Shown here one piece after another: positions 15,952 through 25,256 of a stretch of DNA of 64,000 bases. Numbering within the stretch: the stretch's first letter is position 1; each line of letters starts with the position of its first letter. The notes below the pieces were generated by a model. That model did no database searches. It had not been told where the DNA came from and saw only the letters and a program-made list of their open reading frames with translations. A program made the position numbers and the translations under genes. The stretch comes from Shimia litoralis (GTDB lineage: Bacteria; Pseudomonadota; Alphaproteobacteria; Rhodobacterales; Rhodobacteraceae): assembly GCF_005518135.1 (NCBI RefSeq), contig NZ_SULI01000016.1, positions 1 through 64,000 of the forward strand. Direction: 5' to 3'.

Positions 15952-16295
15952 GACCTTGGGCCGGGCTGCCTGTCAGCCCGGCCTACCGGTTCTCGGCAGC
16001 ACTTACCTGTATGGACGGAGTTGAGGAAGCCCTGGCAGAAGCCGGTCGCTAACCGGTTTGCACCGACCCTGACGGCAGCGGTCGCACCGAGATCCAGGGA
16101 AAGATTCTTGATAAACTCTCTACCAAACTCGGACTGTAGTAACCCTGTGACCACGGCTGTTTCTGTTGCGGAAGGCGGCAGAAACAGTCTTCGGTCATGC
16201 CGTTCAACCTTCTTCAAAACAGCCCAAGACGACCCGTGGTGCGCATGAGCTTCGAAGTTGCGCCCCGTTCTCTTCTTTACCTCTGGACCCCTGCA
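15952..16295. other. 344-base gap with two perfect hairpins
   Basis: No gene is supported. Just after the hydrolase stop, GGCCGGGCTG (15959-15968) pairs perfectly with CAGCCCGGCC (15974-15983) across CCTGT. Further on, CTGTTTCTG (16157-16165) pairs with CAGAAACAG (16179-16187) across a 13-base loop. The sequence between them is GC-rich, with several short frames on both strands; it may be the remnant of a gene or an untranslated leader for the glutaredoxin operon. Confidence 0.45.
15959..15983 (+). terminator. GC-rich hairpin after the hydrolase
   Basis: A perfect 10-base stem, GGCCGGGCTG / CAGCCCGGCC, with a 5-base loop begins 8 bases after the stop codon. No T tract follows, so it is at best an unusual or Rho-assisted terminator. 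Confidence 0.5.
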
Positions 16296-16931
16296 ATGAA
16301 TCTCTATGTTTTCGAAACCTGCCCCTACTGCGTCCGCACCCGTGTCATGGCCGGGCTGAAAGGGCTCTCGCCCGAGATCGTCCATGTCGAACCGGGGAAG
16401 ATCCCCGAGGAACTGAAAGGTCGGATCGACAGGTTGACCGTCCCGATCCTGGTGGATGGCGAGACGCTGATCCAAGACAGCACCGAGATCATTCGCCGTT
16501 TTGACAAGATTGGTGCACCGATCTTGTCCTCTTATGATCCAAGTGGCGACCTTGAGGACTGGCGCGCCACCTTCGCCGCAGCTCTGAATGCGCTCTGTTA
16601 TCCGCGCATGCCGCATCTGGGCGTGCCAGAACTCGCATCGCCCCAGTCCAAGGCGTTTTTTGGCCAGATGATGCCGGAACGGATTGGCATGTCATTTCCC
16701 GATGCCCTTGCAAAAACTACAGAGCTTGTGCGCGAAGTCGAGGCCGCCTTGCCCGGGGCCGAGCCCTATTTGTCTGGTGACACCATCAGCTTTGACACGC
16801 TGGCCGCACTTGCGGACTTGCAGAGCCTCACCATGGTGGCAGAGATCGACTTCCCGGTGCAGATTTCCATCCCCTTCACACAGCTGATGGTCCGCGCTGG
16901 CATCCCACCTTTCCAAGCCGTTGCTGCATAA
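16296..16931 (+). CDS. grxB: Glutaredoxin 2 (GrxB type)
   Basis: A 211-residue protein starting MNLYVFETCPYCVRTR, with the redox pair C9-P-Y-C12 in a thioredoxin-like N-terminal domain (TVPILVDGETLIQDSTEIIRRFD supplies the glutathione site). A helical, GST-like C-terminal domain characteristic of glutaredoxin 2 rather than the short glutaredoxins follows. It uses glutathione to reduce protein or mixed disulfides. An in-frame upstream extension to 16197 has no family character and was left out. The MFS exporter starts 24 bases downstream, so they may be co-transcribed. Confidence 0.88.
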   Translation: MNLYVFETCPYCVRTRVMAGLKGLSPEIVHVEPGKIPEELKGRIDRLTVPILVDGETLIQDSTEIIRRFDKIGAPILSSYDPSGDLEDWRATFAAALNALCYPRMPHLGVPELASPQSKAFFGQMMPERIGMSFPDALAKTTELVREVEAALPGAEPYLSGDTISFDTLAALADLQSLTMVAEIDFPVQISIPFTQLMVRAGIPPFQAVAA

Positions 16932-16955
16932 CCCCCATTTTTGAAAGCGCGAACA

Positions 16956-18143
16956 ATGACCCGTAATACGCTTGCCCTAATTGTTGTCTTCTCGCTGATC
17001 CCGCTGGGACCGCTTGCAATCGACATTTACCTGCCTTCGATGCCCGAGATGCAAACCGCTTTTGGCGCAAGCGAGGCCGAGATGCGCCTGACGATCCCGT
17101 TTTACGTCTATGCACTGGGGGTCGCGCAGTTGTTTGGCGGTCCGGTGTCAGACCGTTGGGGGCGGCTTGCCTCGGCAACGCTGGGGCTTGGGGCTTATGT
17201 GGCAGGCAGTGTGGCCGCCGCCTTTGCGCCAGATCTGGTCTGGCTTTATGCCGCACGAATACTGCAAGGGCTTGGCGCGTCTTTCACCATGGTGACCGCC
17301 TTTGCCTGGGTGCGCGACAACTTCGAGGGCGACGAGGCCGGGAAGTGGCTGAGCTATATGAGCGGCCTGACCGGATCTGTCCCGATGATCGCACCAGTCA
17401 TCGGCGGCGTATTGGCAGGGATCTGGGGGTGGCAGGCATCATTTGTCATGATGGCATTGGCCGTTGCGATCATCCTTGCGTTGGCGCCATTTACATTGCG
17501 CAGCGACCGGAGCACCGTCACTGACACGGCGATTGATGCAGAACGGTTAACCTGCAACCTGCGCAGCCTCATGAGCAACCGTCCTTTCCTGGTCTACAGC
17601 CTCGCCAATACCACAACCTTTGGCGCTCTGATGGCCTATGTGTCGATTGCGCCCGAGGTGGCAATGACACGAGGCGGAATGGACGAGATGACGTTCGCCT
17701 TTACGCTGGGCGGCATTGGTCTGTTGCAAATGGTCTTCAGCTTTGCAGCCCCCGTTGTTGTTGCGCGGATCGGCGCACGCAGGACCGTCCTGACCGGATT
17801 GGCAATGTCTGTGGCAAGCGGCGCAGGACTGCTGTTTGTCAACGAGACTGCCACCGCCGCCTTCTTTGCCCTCGCGGCTCTGGGCAGCGGCGGGTTCAGC
17901 CTGATGATTGGCATCTCAACCGGCCTGACCCTGCAACCGTTTCCCCATTGCGCTGGATTGGCCGCATCGGTAGGTGGGTTCCTGCGCATGTTCGGAGGGG
18001 CGTTGGTCGCAACTATCGTTGGGTTGACCGACCTCACTGGCCCCCAAATGCTCGCATTGGCCCTCTTGGTGTCGATGCTCCCGATGGTGTTGATACTGTT
18101 TAGCACGGGTCTTAGGATAGTAGTTTCCGACGCCTTAAAATGA
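16956..18143 (+). CDS. Bcr/CflA-type MFS drug exporter
   Basis: A 395-residue, 12-helix major facilitator of the Bcr/CflA drug-resistance group. It has LIPLGPLAIDIYLPSMPEM in helix 1, the motif GGPVSDRWGRL between helices 2 and 3, and RILQGLGASFTMVTAFAWVRD in helix 4. These proteins export drugs, sulfonamides or amino acids such as cysteine using the proton gradient. The ATG at 16956 is chosen; a TTG at 16941 is also in frame. It lies close downstream of glutaredoxin 2, which makes thiol or cysteine efflux one possible role. It is the last gene before the right island repeat. Confidence 0.88.
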   Translation: MTRNTLALIVVFSLIPLGPLAIDIYLPSMPEMQTAFGASEAEMRLTIPFYVYALGVAQLFGGPVSDRWGRLASATLGLGAYVAGSVAAAFAPDLVWLYAARILQGLGASFTMVTAFAWVRDNFEGDEAGKWLSYMSGLTGSVPMIAPVIGGVLAGIWGWQASFVMMALAVAIILALAPFTLRSDRSTVTDTAIDAERLTCNLRSLMSNRPFLVYSLANTTTFGALMAYVSIAPEVAMTRGGMDEMTFAFTLGGIGLLQMVFSFAAPVVVARIGARRTVLTGLAMSVASGAGLLFVNETATAAFFALAALGSGGFSLMIGISTGLTLQPFPHCAGLAASVGGFLRMFGGALVATIVGLTDLTGPQMLALALLVSMLPMVLILFSTGLRIVVSDALK

Positions 18144-18203
18144 GAAGCGGATCTTGGCTGGTCCAACAAATGAAGGGCCCCAGCAAAAAAAATGCTGAAG
18201 CCC

Positions 18204-18250
18204 AAATTGTGTCCCAAAATCCGGAATGCGCCACCAAAGGGCGGCGCCAA
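18204..18250 (-). repeat. Right copy of island-flanking inverted repeat, with clpB/MFS hairpin
   Basis: Read on the minus strand this begins with the hairpin GCGCCGCC-CTTT-GGTGGCGC (18247 to 18228, 8-base stem) followed by ATTCCGGATTTTGGGACACAA. It matches the left copy at 9727-9772 in inverse orientation, with two substitutions in 27 bases. The hairpin sits between the convergent MFS and clpB stops, and on the plus strand AATCTGTTTTT follows it, so it can also serve as a terminator. Confidence 0.6.
18228..18247. terminator. Bidirectional hairpin between MFS exporter and clpB
   Basis: GCGCCACC and GGCGGCGC form an 8-base stem (one G-T pair) with loop AAAG. On the plus strand a T-rich stretch follows, on the minus strand GGATTTTGGG. 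The location between convergent genes supports termination for both. Confidence 0.6.
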
Positions 18251-18269
18251 TCTGTTTTTCAATGTCAGC

Positions 18270-20885
18270 TTAATGCACAACGGCATCATCTGGCTTTGAG
18301 CGTTCAGAAGTGCCCACGCGGTCCCCAATGATCAGACCTTCGGCTCCCGCTGTGATTGGCACAAGATCACCATCTTTGATGTCGCCAGACAAGAGCCCCT
18401 CTGCCAACGGGTTTTGCAGAGCCCGCTGGATAACACGGTTCAAAGGCCGCGCACCGAACACTGGGTCATACCCCTCATCCGCCAACCAAGTCTTGGCACC
18501 CTCATCCAATTCCAGAATGATTTTGCGGCTGGCAAGACGTTTGCGCAATTGCCCCAACTGAATCTCGACGATCCCATCCATATCTGCCCGCGCCAGGCGA
18601 TCAAAAATAATGGTCTCATCCAACCGGTTCAAGAACTCTGGACGGAAGTGTGCCCGCACCGCATCCATCACATCGCGGCGCGCATCTCCTGCATCCGCCC
18701 CTTCCGGGAGCATCGACAAAGCCTGCGCCCCAAGGTTGGACGTCAGAATGATCAGCGTTTGTTTGAAATCTACGGTCCGGCCCTGACCATCTGTCAGCAC
18801 GCCATCATCAAGGACCTGCAACAAGACGTTAAACACATCTGGATGCGCTTTTTCGACTTCGTCAAACAAGATGACCTGATACGGGCGGCGACGCACCGCT
18901 TCGGTCAACACGCCACCTTCGTCATATCCGACATATCCGGGAGGTGCCCCAATCAGACGCGCAACCGAATGTTTTTCCATGAACTCAGACATATCGATCC
19001 GAACCATCGCGTTTTCATCATCAAACAAGAACTCGGCGACAGCCTTGGTCAGTTCGGTTTTCCCAACACCCGTTGGCCCAAGGAACAGGAACGATCCCAA
19101 GGGGCGGCTCTCGTCATTTAGACCAGCACGCGCACGCCGCACCGCATTAGACACGGCTGTCACCGCACTGTTCTGGCCGATGACACGTGCATGAAGATCA
19201 TCTTCCATGCGCAACAGCTTGTCGCGTTCACCCTCAAGCATTTTGGACGTCGGAATGCCAGTCCAGCGCTCGACAACAAGCGCGATCTGTTCAGGACGGA
19301 CCGCTTCTTCTGCGGCTTTGTCTGATCCGGTTTCTTCAGCGAGTTCCAACTGTTTTTCCAGCTCTGGGATTACGCCGTAAGACAGTTCCCCAGCCTTGGC
19401 CAAATTGCCTTCGCGCTTGGCGATGTCAAGTTCAGCACGGGCTGTATCCAGCCGTTCTTTTAGGTCTCGCGCGGATGCCAGCTTGTCACGGCCAGCCTGC
19501 CACTGCGCTGTCATCTCTGACGAACGTTCTTGCAAATCGGCCAGATCTTTCTCAAGCGTTTCAAGGCGATCTTTGGACGCCACATCATCTTCCAAACGCA
19601 AGGCCTCGGCCTCAATCTGCATTTGCAAAATTTGACGATCAAGCTGATCAAGGTCTTCTGGCTTAGAGTCGACTTCCATGCGCAAACGCGATGCGGCTTC
19701 GTCTACCAGATCGATAGCTTTGTCTGGCAGAAAGCGATCCGTGATGTATCGGTTCGACAAGGTTGATGCCGCGACAAGCGCGCTGTCTGATATGCGCACA
19801 CCATGGTGCAGCTCATATTTTTCCTTGATGCCACGCAAGATCGAAATGGTGTCTTCGACAGTTGGTTCTTCGACGACAATGGGCTGAAACCGCCGCGCAA
19901 GGGCCGCATCTTTTTCAACGTATTTACGGTACTCATCCAGCGTGGTCGCCCCGATGCAATGCAACTCGCCACGCGCGAGCGCAGGTTTGATGAGATTTGC
20001 AGCATCCATCGCGCCATCGGACTTTCCGGCACCCACAAGTGTGTGCATTTCATCGATAAACAAAACGATTTCACCGGCAGCTTCGGTCACTTCAGTCAAA
20101 ACCGCTTTCAGTCGTTCTTCGAACTCACCACGATATTTGGCGCCTGCAATCAACGCGCCCATATCCAACGCCAACAGTTTTTTGTTGCGCAAAGATTCTG
20201 GTACGTCTCCATTGATGATCCGCAAGGCCAAGCCTTCGGCAATCGCAGTTTTACCAACACCGGGTTCACCAATCAAAACCGGATTGTTCTTGGTGCGGCG
20301 CGACAGAACCTGCATTGCGCGGCGAATTTCCTCGTCGCGGCCAATGATAGGGTCGATTTTTCCCTGCTCGGCTGCGTCGGTCAGGTCGTGCGCATATTTC
20401 TTGAGGGCATCATAGCCATCCTCGGCGCTTGCCGTATCGGCAGTGCGCCCCTTGCGAATGTCATTGATCGCCTCATTGAGCGACTGTGCGGACACACCGG
20501 CAGATTGCAGTACCTCTTTGGCTTTAGATTTGACCATGACTAGCGCCATCAAAATGCGCTCGACCGGTACAAAGCTATCGCCAGCTTTCTTGGCGATTGT
20601 TTCAGATTCTGCCAGTACTTTGGCCGTTGCCGAGTCAAGATACACTTGACCAGCATCACCACTCACTTGTGGAATCTTCGAAACCGCCAACTCTACGGCC
20701 TCGCGCACCTGTTCGGACGCGCCCCCCGAACGGGTGATCAAATTGGCTGCAAGCCCCTGATCATCGTCCATCAATGCTTTTAGAATGTGTTCTGGGGCCA
20801 AACGCTGATGGCCTTCCCGTGTAGCGATTGTCTGCGCAGCTTGAATAAAACCGCGAGACCGCTCCGTGAACTTACCTAGGTCCAT
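18270..20885 (-). CDS. clpB: ClpB protein disaggregase
   Basis: An 871-residue Hsp100 chaperone that works with DnaK to pull apart protein aggregates. The N-domain ([23 protein letters not shown]) is followed by AAA+ module 1 with Walker [14 protein letters not shown] and the pore region [13 protein letters not shown] coiled-coil middle domain of about 120 residues comes next ([18 protein letters not shown] onwards), then AAA+ module 2 with [13 protein letters not shown] and [13 protein letters not shown], and a C-terminal domain. Length is normal for the family. The start has AGGAG upstream. A heat-shock-type promoter candidate lies about 85 bases before it. Confidence 0.97.
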   Translation of the reverse strand: MDLGKFTERSRGFIQAAQTIATREGHQRLAPEHILKALMDDDQGLAANLITRSGGASEQVREAVELAVSKIPQVSGDAGQVYLDSATAKVLAESETIAKKAGDSFVPVERILMALVMVKSKAKEVLQSAGVSAQSLNEAINDIRKGRTADTASAEDGYDALKKYAHDLTDAAEQGKIDPIIGRDEEIRRAMQVLSRRTKNNPVLIGEPGVGKTAIAEGLALRIINGDVPESLRNKKLLALDMGALIAGAKYRGEFEERLKAVLTEVTEAAGEIVLFIDEMHTLVGAGKSDGAMDAANLIKPALARGELHCIGATTLDEYRKYVEKDAALARRFQPIVVEEPTVEDTISILRGIKEKYELHHGVRISDSALVAASTLSNRYITDRFLPDKAIDLVDEAASRLRMEVDSKPEDLDQLDRQILQMQIEAEALRLEDDVASKDRLETLEKDLADLQERSSEMTAQWQAGRDKLASARDLKERLDTARAELDIAKREGNLAKAGELSYGVIPELEKQLELAEETGSDKAAEEAVRPEQIALVVERWTGIPTSKMLEGERDKLLRMEDDLHARVIGQNSAVTAVSNAVRRARAGLNDESRPLGSFLFLGPTGVGKTELTKAVAEFLFDDENAMVRIDMSEFMEKHSVARLIGAPPGYVGYDEGGVLTEAVRRRPYQVILFDEVEKAHPDVFNVLLQVLDDGVLTDGQGRTVDFKQTLIILTSNLGAQALSMLPEGADAGDARRDVMDAVRAHFRPEFLNRLDETIIFDRLARADMDGIVEIQLGQLRKRLASRKIILELDEGAKTWLADEGYDPVFGARPLNRVIQRALQNPLAEGLLSGDIKDGDLVPITAGAEGLIIGDRVGTSERSKPDDAVVH

Positions 20886-20967
20886 GGTTACTCTCCTTTT
20901 TTACAAGCGCCCAATAAATATTGTGGTGCCCGCTTGGCGGCACACCCTTGGTCTGGGCCTCGATAGA

Positions 20968-20997
20968 AATGTGGCAATTGCGCAGGCGTCATTCAAG
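20968..20997 (-). promoter_or_regulatory. Candidate RpoH-type promoter of clpB
   Basis: On the minus strand CTTGAA (20997-20992) and CCACATTT (20975-20968) are separated by 16 bases, close to the heat-shock sigma factor pattern CTTGAA...CCCCATTT. It lies 83 bases upstream of the clpB ATG. The fit is imperfect, so this is a candidate. Confidence 0.4.
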
Positions 20998-21109
20998 ATC
21001 ACCACATCACAAAAGCCAGATTTCAGCGTAAAAATTTCGGCCAATTTCCGACATTACAAGACGCGGTTGGAACTGGACAAGTCACGCCATTGCGGAAACA
21101 CTCTTATCT

Positions 21110-21811
21110 ATGACATCCCTTGCTGACATACGCGCCAGATCGAATTGGCGCGACATCTTTGAAGGTCAACTGCAACATCTGGGTTTCACTATCTTACTTG
21201 CTGCGGGTGCCGGTGCCTTGCTTGTTCAAGACAGTGAAAGTGCGCGCCTATTTGGCCTAAGTTCTCGATATTGGGCATTGCTCTCGATGGGTCTTGCAAT
21301 CCTGCACCAATGGCTTGTCGCCGCGGTGTTTCGACTGGAACTTCACCGCAACTTGGTCAGCCGCGTCTTTCGGGGCCGCGACCTTCAAGTATGGACAGCG
21401 ATATTTTTGCCGTTGCTGATTGCGCGCCCCATTACGTTGCTTTTCACTGGATGGGCCGAGAGCCCGCCTATCGGGGGCCCATGGTGGGCACGCTTGATCG
21501 TTGGCATTGTATTCATCGGCATTTCGATTTGGACCCTTCATTCTGTTCTGATCCATTTTACCATTCGTCGAGCCGTCGGAGGTGATCATTTCCGCGACGA
21601 GATCGCACAAATGCCATTGGTGACCCAAGGTGCCTTTCGATGGACCAACAATGCCATGTACGGGCTGGCTTTTTTGGGGCTCTGGGGCATTGCTCTGCTT
21701 TGCAATTCTTGGAACGCGCTTGTGCTCGCACTCTTTCAACACTGCTATATCTGGGTTCACATGTATTGCACTGAAAAGCCGGACATGGACTGGATATACG
21801 GCGATCGCTGA
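21110..21811 (+). CDS. Membrane methyltransferase-like protein (PEMT/isoprenylcysteine methyltransferase type)
   Basis: A 233-residue polytopic membrane protein with about six helices. The C-terminal part resembles the phospholipid/isoprenylcysteine methyltransferase superfamily: TNNAMYGLAFLGLWGIALLCNSW corresponds to the usual NPMY-G helix, and HMYCTEKPDM to the catalytic acid-containing tail. Relatives methylate phosphatidylethanolamine or prenylated cysteine using S-adenosylmethionine; the substrate here is unknown. It precedes pyrF by about 60 bases on the same strand, but a functional link is not obvious. Confidence 0.6.
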   Translation: MTSLADIRARSNWRDIFEGQLQHLGFTILLAAGAGALLVQDSESARLFGLSSRYWALLSMGLAILHQWLVAAVFRLELHRNLVSRVFRGRDLQVWTAIFLPLLIARPITLLFTGWAESPPIGGPWWARLIVGIVFIGISIWTLHSVLIHFTIRRAVGGDHFRDEIAQMPLVTQGAFRWTNNAMYGLAFLGLWGIALLCNSWNALVLALFQHCYIWVHMYCTEKPDMDWIYGDR

Positions 21812-21871
21812 GGCTTGCGGCTCTTTCGTTGCACGGGTAGACAGCACTCGCCCTTATTGCCGGAGAATAAC

Positions 21872-22570
21872 ATGACCTCTGATGACCGCCTGATCGTCGC
21901 CCTTGATGTACCCAACGCATTAGAAGGCCTGAAACTGGCCGAGACGATCTCGGACGCTGCGTCGTTCTATAAGATCGGATTGGGAATGCTGACGGGTGGC
22001 GGGCTAGCCTTGGCCAATGAGCTTAAACAAGAGCATGGCAAGCGCATTTTTCTGGACATGAAGCTGTTTGATATCGGCGCAACTGTCGAAAACGCGGTGC
22101 GTGGCTTGGCTCAGTTTGATCTGGATTTTCTGACCGTACACGGCGACCCGTATGTTGTGCGCGCCGCCAAAGAAGGTGCTGCGGGAAAAGACTTGAAAAT
22201 TCTGGCGGTGACGATTTTGACGTCCTTGGATCGTGCCGATCTGGATGGCGCCTTGATAAAAGACGGCGCGATCAAAGATTTGGTACAGGAACGCGCAGGC
22301 AAAGCCTTTGACGCGGGTGCAGACGGCGTGATTGCATCCCCGCAAGAGGCCGCTCTGATCCGTGCGTTGCCGGAATCAAAAGGGCGTTTGATCGTAACCC
22401 CCGGTGTACGCCCAACGGGTGCGGCCCTTGGTGATCAAAAACGCGTCGCAACGCCGGCCCAAGCGATCAAAGACGGTGCCGATCATATCGTGGTCGGTCG
22501 CCCGATTTGGCAAGCCGCCCAACCCAGAGCCGCCGCACAAGCGATTCAGTCGGAACTCGCAAATCTGTAA
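21872..22570 (+). CDS. pyrF: Orotidine 5'-phosphate decarboxylase
   Basis: A 232-residue enzyme catalysing OMP to UMP, the last step of de novo pyrimidine synthesis in the cytoplasm. The catalytic Asp-Lys-Asp array is seen in FLDMKLFDIG, and the phosphate-binding end in VTPGVRPTGAA and ADHIVVGRPI. GGAG precedes the ATG at 21872 by 6 bases; the longer in-frame reading from a TTG at 21815 lacks support. Length is normal for the short bacterial form. Confidence 0.95.
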   Translation: MTSDDRLIVALDVPNALEGLKLAETISDAASFYKIGLGMLTGGGLALANELKQEHGKRIFLDMKLFDIGATVENAVRGLAQFDLDFLTVHGDPYVVRAAKEGAAGKDLKILAVTILTSLDRADLDGALIKDGAIKDLVQERAGKAFDAGADGVIASPQEAALIRALPESKGRLIVTPGVRPTGAALGDQKRVATPAQAIKDGADHIVVGRPIWQAAQPRAAAQAIQSELANL

Positions 22571-22694
22571 CGAGAATCACCGGCCCGCGTACATCGTGGA
22601 CGTCTCCGCAAGACCTGCATGAATTGCCTATGCACGACTGTGTCGTGTTCTGTTAAGATGTCAGGATCAATCCTGCCGTATTTCTTGAGGTCAC

Positions 22695-23951
22695 ATGCCT
22701 GCATTTTGCCGAGATTGCCTGACCCTCCAGCCGCCGCAGACCCGAAGATGTGTCAAATGTGGCCGGATGCGTATTGCGGAACATCCCGAGCTGTTTGATC
22801 TGTCGATCGCACACATGGATTGCGATTCTTTCTATGCCAGTGTGGAAAAACGCGACAATCCCGACCTGAAAGACAAACCCGTCATTATTGGCGGGGGGCG
22901 GCGCGGCGTTGTCTCCACGGCATGTTACGTCGCGCGCATTCGTGGTGTGAAATCTGCGATGCCAATGTTCCAAGCACTGAAGCTTTGCCCAGACGGGGTG
23001 GTGATCAAGCCGCGTATGTCTGTCTATAGCGACATCTCGCGCAGCATCCGCCAAATGATGGACGAGCTTACGCCAGACGTAGAGCCGTTGTCGTTGGACG
23101 AAGCCTTTATGGACTTATCCGGCACACAAAAACTGCACGGCGTCGCGCCTGCCGTCATGTTGGCGCGGCTGGTCAAACGCATGAAGGACGAACTGGGGCT
23201 GACAGGATCTATCGGACTAAGCCACAACAAATTCCTCGCCAAGGTTGCTTCGGATCTCGAGAAACCCAGAGGGTTTTCTGTCATTGGCCAAGCCGAAACC
23301 GCCACGTTCCTGCGCGACAAACCTGTACGATTAATCTGGGGGATTGGACCCGCGGCACAGGTTTCACTGGAAAATGCCGGCATTCGAAGCTTTGCAGATT
23401 TGCTGAGATGGGACGAGTCAGACTTGAGCGCACGATTTGGAACCATGGGGCACAGGCTATGGTATCTTGCGCGGGGCTTGGATCATCGCCCCGTCTCGTC
23501 CCGCACGCCGATCAAAAGCATCAGCAATGAAACTACGTTTTACGAAGACACAAACGATGCGCACATTCTCGATGGGCATCTATGGCGCATGTCCGAAAAG
23601 GTCTCGGCGCGCGCCAAGGCATCGCGCAAAGCAGGGCGCGTCGTCACCCTTAAGCTAAAACGAGCCAACCACACCTTGATCTCGCGACGCCTTGCGCTGC
23701 GCGACGCGACGCAAATGGCTGATACCATTTATTCCGTGGCTCTGGGGTTATTCAATCAAGTGGGCAAACAAGGCCCCTATCGGCTCCTTGGCGTTGGTTT
23801 GGCAGATTTGGTCCCAGAAGACGCTGCCGATCTGTCAGCTGACATGCTCGACCCGAAGGCTGCTCAACGACGACAAGCCGAGCGCGCGACAGATGCAATC
23901 CGCGCCAGATTCGGCGAAGACGCGATTCGCAAGGGCCGCGCGATGCAGTAG
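22695..23951 (+). CDS. dinB: DNA polymerase IV (DinB) with N-terminal Cys extension
   Basis: A 418-residue Y-family translesion polymerase. After about 35 extra residues with two Cys pairs (FCRDC and RRCVKCGR), which could bind zinc, the palm begins with IAHMDCDSFYASVE, then RGVVSTACYVARIRGVKSAMPM. The catalytic SLDEAFMDLSG, the helix-hairpin-helix WGIGPAAQVSLENAGI and a little-finger domain follow. There is no clear beta-clamp motif at the C-terminus, which ends KGRAMQ. DinB bypasses damaged bases without proofreading. No clear alphaproteobacterial LexA box (GTTC-N7-GTTC) was found in the 124 bases upstream. Confidence 0.93.
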   Translation: MPAFCRDCLTLQPPQTRRCVKCGRMRIAEHPELFDLSIAHMDCDSFYASVEKRDNPDLKDKPVIIGGGRRGVVSTACYVARIRGVKSAMPMFQALKLCPDGVVIKPRMSVYSDISRSIRQMMDELTPDVEPLSLDEAFMDLSGTQKLHGVAPAVMLARLVKRMKDELGLTGSIGLSHNKFLAKVASDLEKPRGFSVIGQAETATFLRDKPVRLIWGIGPAAQVSLENAGIRSFADLLRWDESDLSARFGTMGHRLWYLARGLDHRPVSSRTPIKSISNETTFYEDTNDAHILDGHLWRMSEKVSARAKASRKAGRVVTLKLKRANHTLISRRLALRDATQMADTIYSVALGLFNQVGKQGPYRLLGVGLADLVPEDAADLSADMLDPKAAQRRQAERATDAIRARFGEDAIRKGRAMQ

Positions 23952-23954
23952 CCC

Positions 23955-24812
23955 CTATTCGGCGGCCAGCTGTTGGGAGGTCAATCCAAGTTTCGCGATT
24001 TTGCCAACCACCTCGCGAATCAAACCTTGAAAGTCCGCAAAAGAGTCGTGCGGAGCCACATTTTTTTCATCCATGTACAGAGAGCGATCAATCTCTATCT
24101 GGATGGCATGCTGTTTGCGAGACGGACGACCGTATTGTTGGGTGACGTAAGCCCCCGCAAACGGCGTGTTGCGCGACACTCGAAGGCCCGCATCGACAAA
24201 GGCCGCCTCGATGGCATCTACAATTTCACCATCGGACGATGCGCCAAACCTGTCCCCCAAGACCACCTGGGGTGGTGCGCCAGCGAACGACACATTTTCA
24301 ATCGCTTCATGGGGCATCGAATGGCAGTCCACCAAAACAGCACGTCCGAACTGTTGGCGCGTTTCATCAAGCAGACTTGTCAGTTTAGCATGATACGGGT
24401 GCCAATACCCTGTGATACGCTCCTGTGCCTCTGCAAGTGATAGCTTGCCGCTATAAATAGGTCGACTGTTGGCCACGACACGCGGGATCACCCCAAGCCC
24501 TGAAGCCACCCGAGGATTAAGGGCCATCTTACGCACCCCACGTATAAGGGCAGGATCAAGTTCGTCGGCCGCGCGGTTCAAATCCAGAAAGGCGCGCGGG
24601 GCCCCTGCCAACAATAAGGGTGCTCCGAATTCCGGCGCTGCATCAAACAGTTGGTCGACAAATGCGTCTTCTGAACTACGAATCGTATCGGCGCACAGCA
24701 GAGAGCGACGCACAAACCAATCAGGATAATCATTCCCACTATGCGGCGATGCGAAAACCACAGGAGAGGTTCGCACAAGGGGCATTTTGATCGTATAGGC
24801 GTGCTTTGGCAT
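23955..24812 (-). CDS. N-formylglutamate amidohydrolase family protein
   Basis: A 285-residue zinc hydrolase of the N-formylglutamate deformylase family. It shows FASPHSGNDYPDWF near the N-terminus, DLNRAADELDPALI, VLVDCHSMPHEA with probable metal ligands, and a C-terminal IQIEIDRSLYM. Such enzymes remove the formyl group from N-formylglutamate in histidine breakdown, but many paralogues act on other N-acyl amino acids. No hut genes are nearby, so the substrate is left open. GGAG lies 5 bases before the ATG. It is convergent with dinB, the stops being 3 bases apart. Confidence 0.85.
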   Translation of the reverse strand: MPKHAYTIKMPLVRTSPVVFASPHSGNDYPDWFVRRSLLCADTIRSSEDAFVDQLFDAAPEFGAPLLLAGAPRAFLDLNRAADELDPALIRGVRKMALNPRVASGLGVIPRVVANSRPIYSGKLSLAEAQERITGYWHPYHAKLTSLLDETRQQFGRAVLVDCHSMPHEAIENVSFAGAPPQVVLGDRFGASSDGEIVDAIEAAFVDAGLRVSRNTPFAGAYVTQQYGRPSRKQHAIQIEIDRSLYMDEKNVAPHDSFADFQGLIREVVGKIAKLGLTSQQLAAE

Positions 24813-24960
24813 GGTGTCTCCGCTTAGACAAACTATAGACTAAAAAATATAGTCATCAAAAGCCCTTGATCCCCCCGCCGACTCCTTTTATAGACGCCGC
24901 TACTGGCGCGGAATTTCGCGCCCCCTTTTGTTTAGGGGACGAATTTCCAGTCGGTTTCAT

Positions 24961-25035
24961 GGGCGCTTAGCTCAGCGGTAGAGCACTTCGTTGACATCGA
25001 AGGGGTCACAAGTTCGAACCTTGTAGTGCCCACCA
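24961..25035 (+). tRNA. tRNA-Val (anticodon GAC)
   Basis: A complete cloverleaf: acceptor GGGCGCT pairing with AGTGCCC (one G-T), D-arm with AGCTCAGCGGTAGAGC, and anticodon stem CTTCG/CGAAG enclosing TTGACAT (anticodon GAC at 24993-24995). The T-arm is GTTCGAACC, the discriminator base is A, and the 3' CCA is encoded (25033-25035). It reads valine codons GUC and GUU. Confidence 0.96.
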
Positions 25036-25107
25036 TGAATTCATTGCCCCGTTTACGGGGTGCCCGTTAACCAGGCGCACGTCGCGCCGCGAACTGAGGA
25101 AATGGCC

Positions 25108-25233
25108 ATGAAGGTTAAGAACTCGCTCCGCTCGCTGAAGTCGCGCCACCGTGACTGCCGCATTGTGCGTCGCAAGGGCCGCGTTTATGTGATCAACAAA
25201 ACGCAACCACGCTTTAAGGCTCGTCAAGGTTAA
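25108..25233 (+). CDS. rpmJ: 50S ribosomal protein L36 (type B, Cys-poor)
   Basis: A 41-residue ribosomal protein beginning [18 protein letters not shown] and ending [16 protein letters not shown]. It has a single cysteine, so it is the non-zinc form of L36 usual in alphaproteobacteria. GAGGA lies 7 bases before the ATG at 25108; an ATG two codons earlier would be too close to that site. It follows tRNA-Val by 72 bases and ends before a clear terminator. Confidence 0.95.
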   Translation: MKVKNSLRSLKSRHRDCRIVRRKGRVYVINKTQPRFKARQG

Positions 25234-25256
25234 TCCTGACGTCTTAAACTAAATAC

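Noticed and set aside
15927-16616. Minus-strand open frame across the grxB leader
   Set aside because: Runs antisense through glutaredoxin 2 and into the end of the hydrolase gene; no recognisable domain, although its middle part could hide old gene debris.
22571-22694. LexA/SOS box upstream of dinB
   Set aside because: GTTC is present once, but the second half site at the required spacing is missing.
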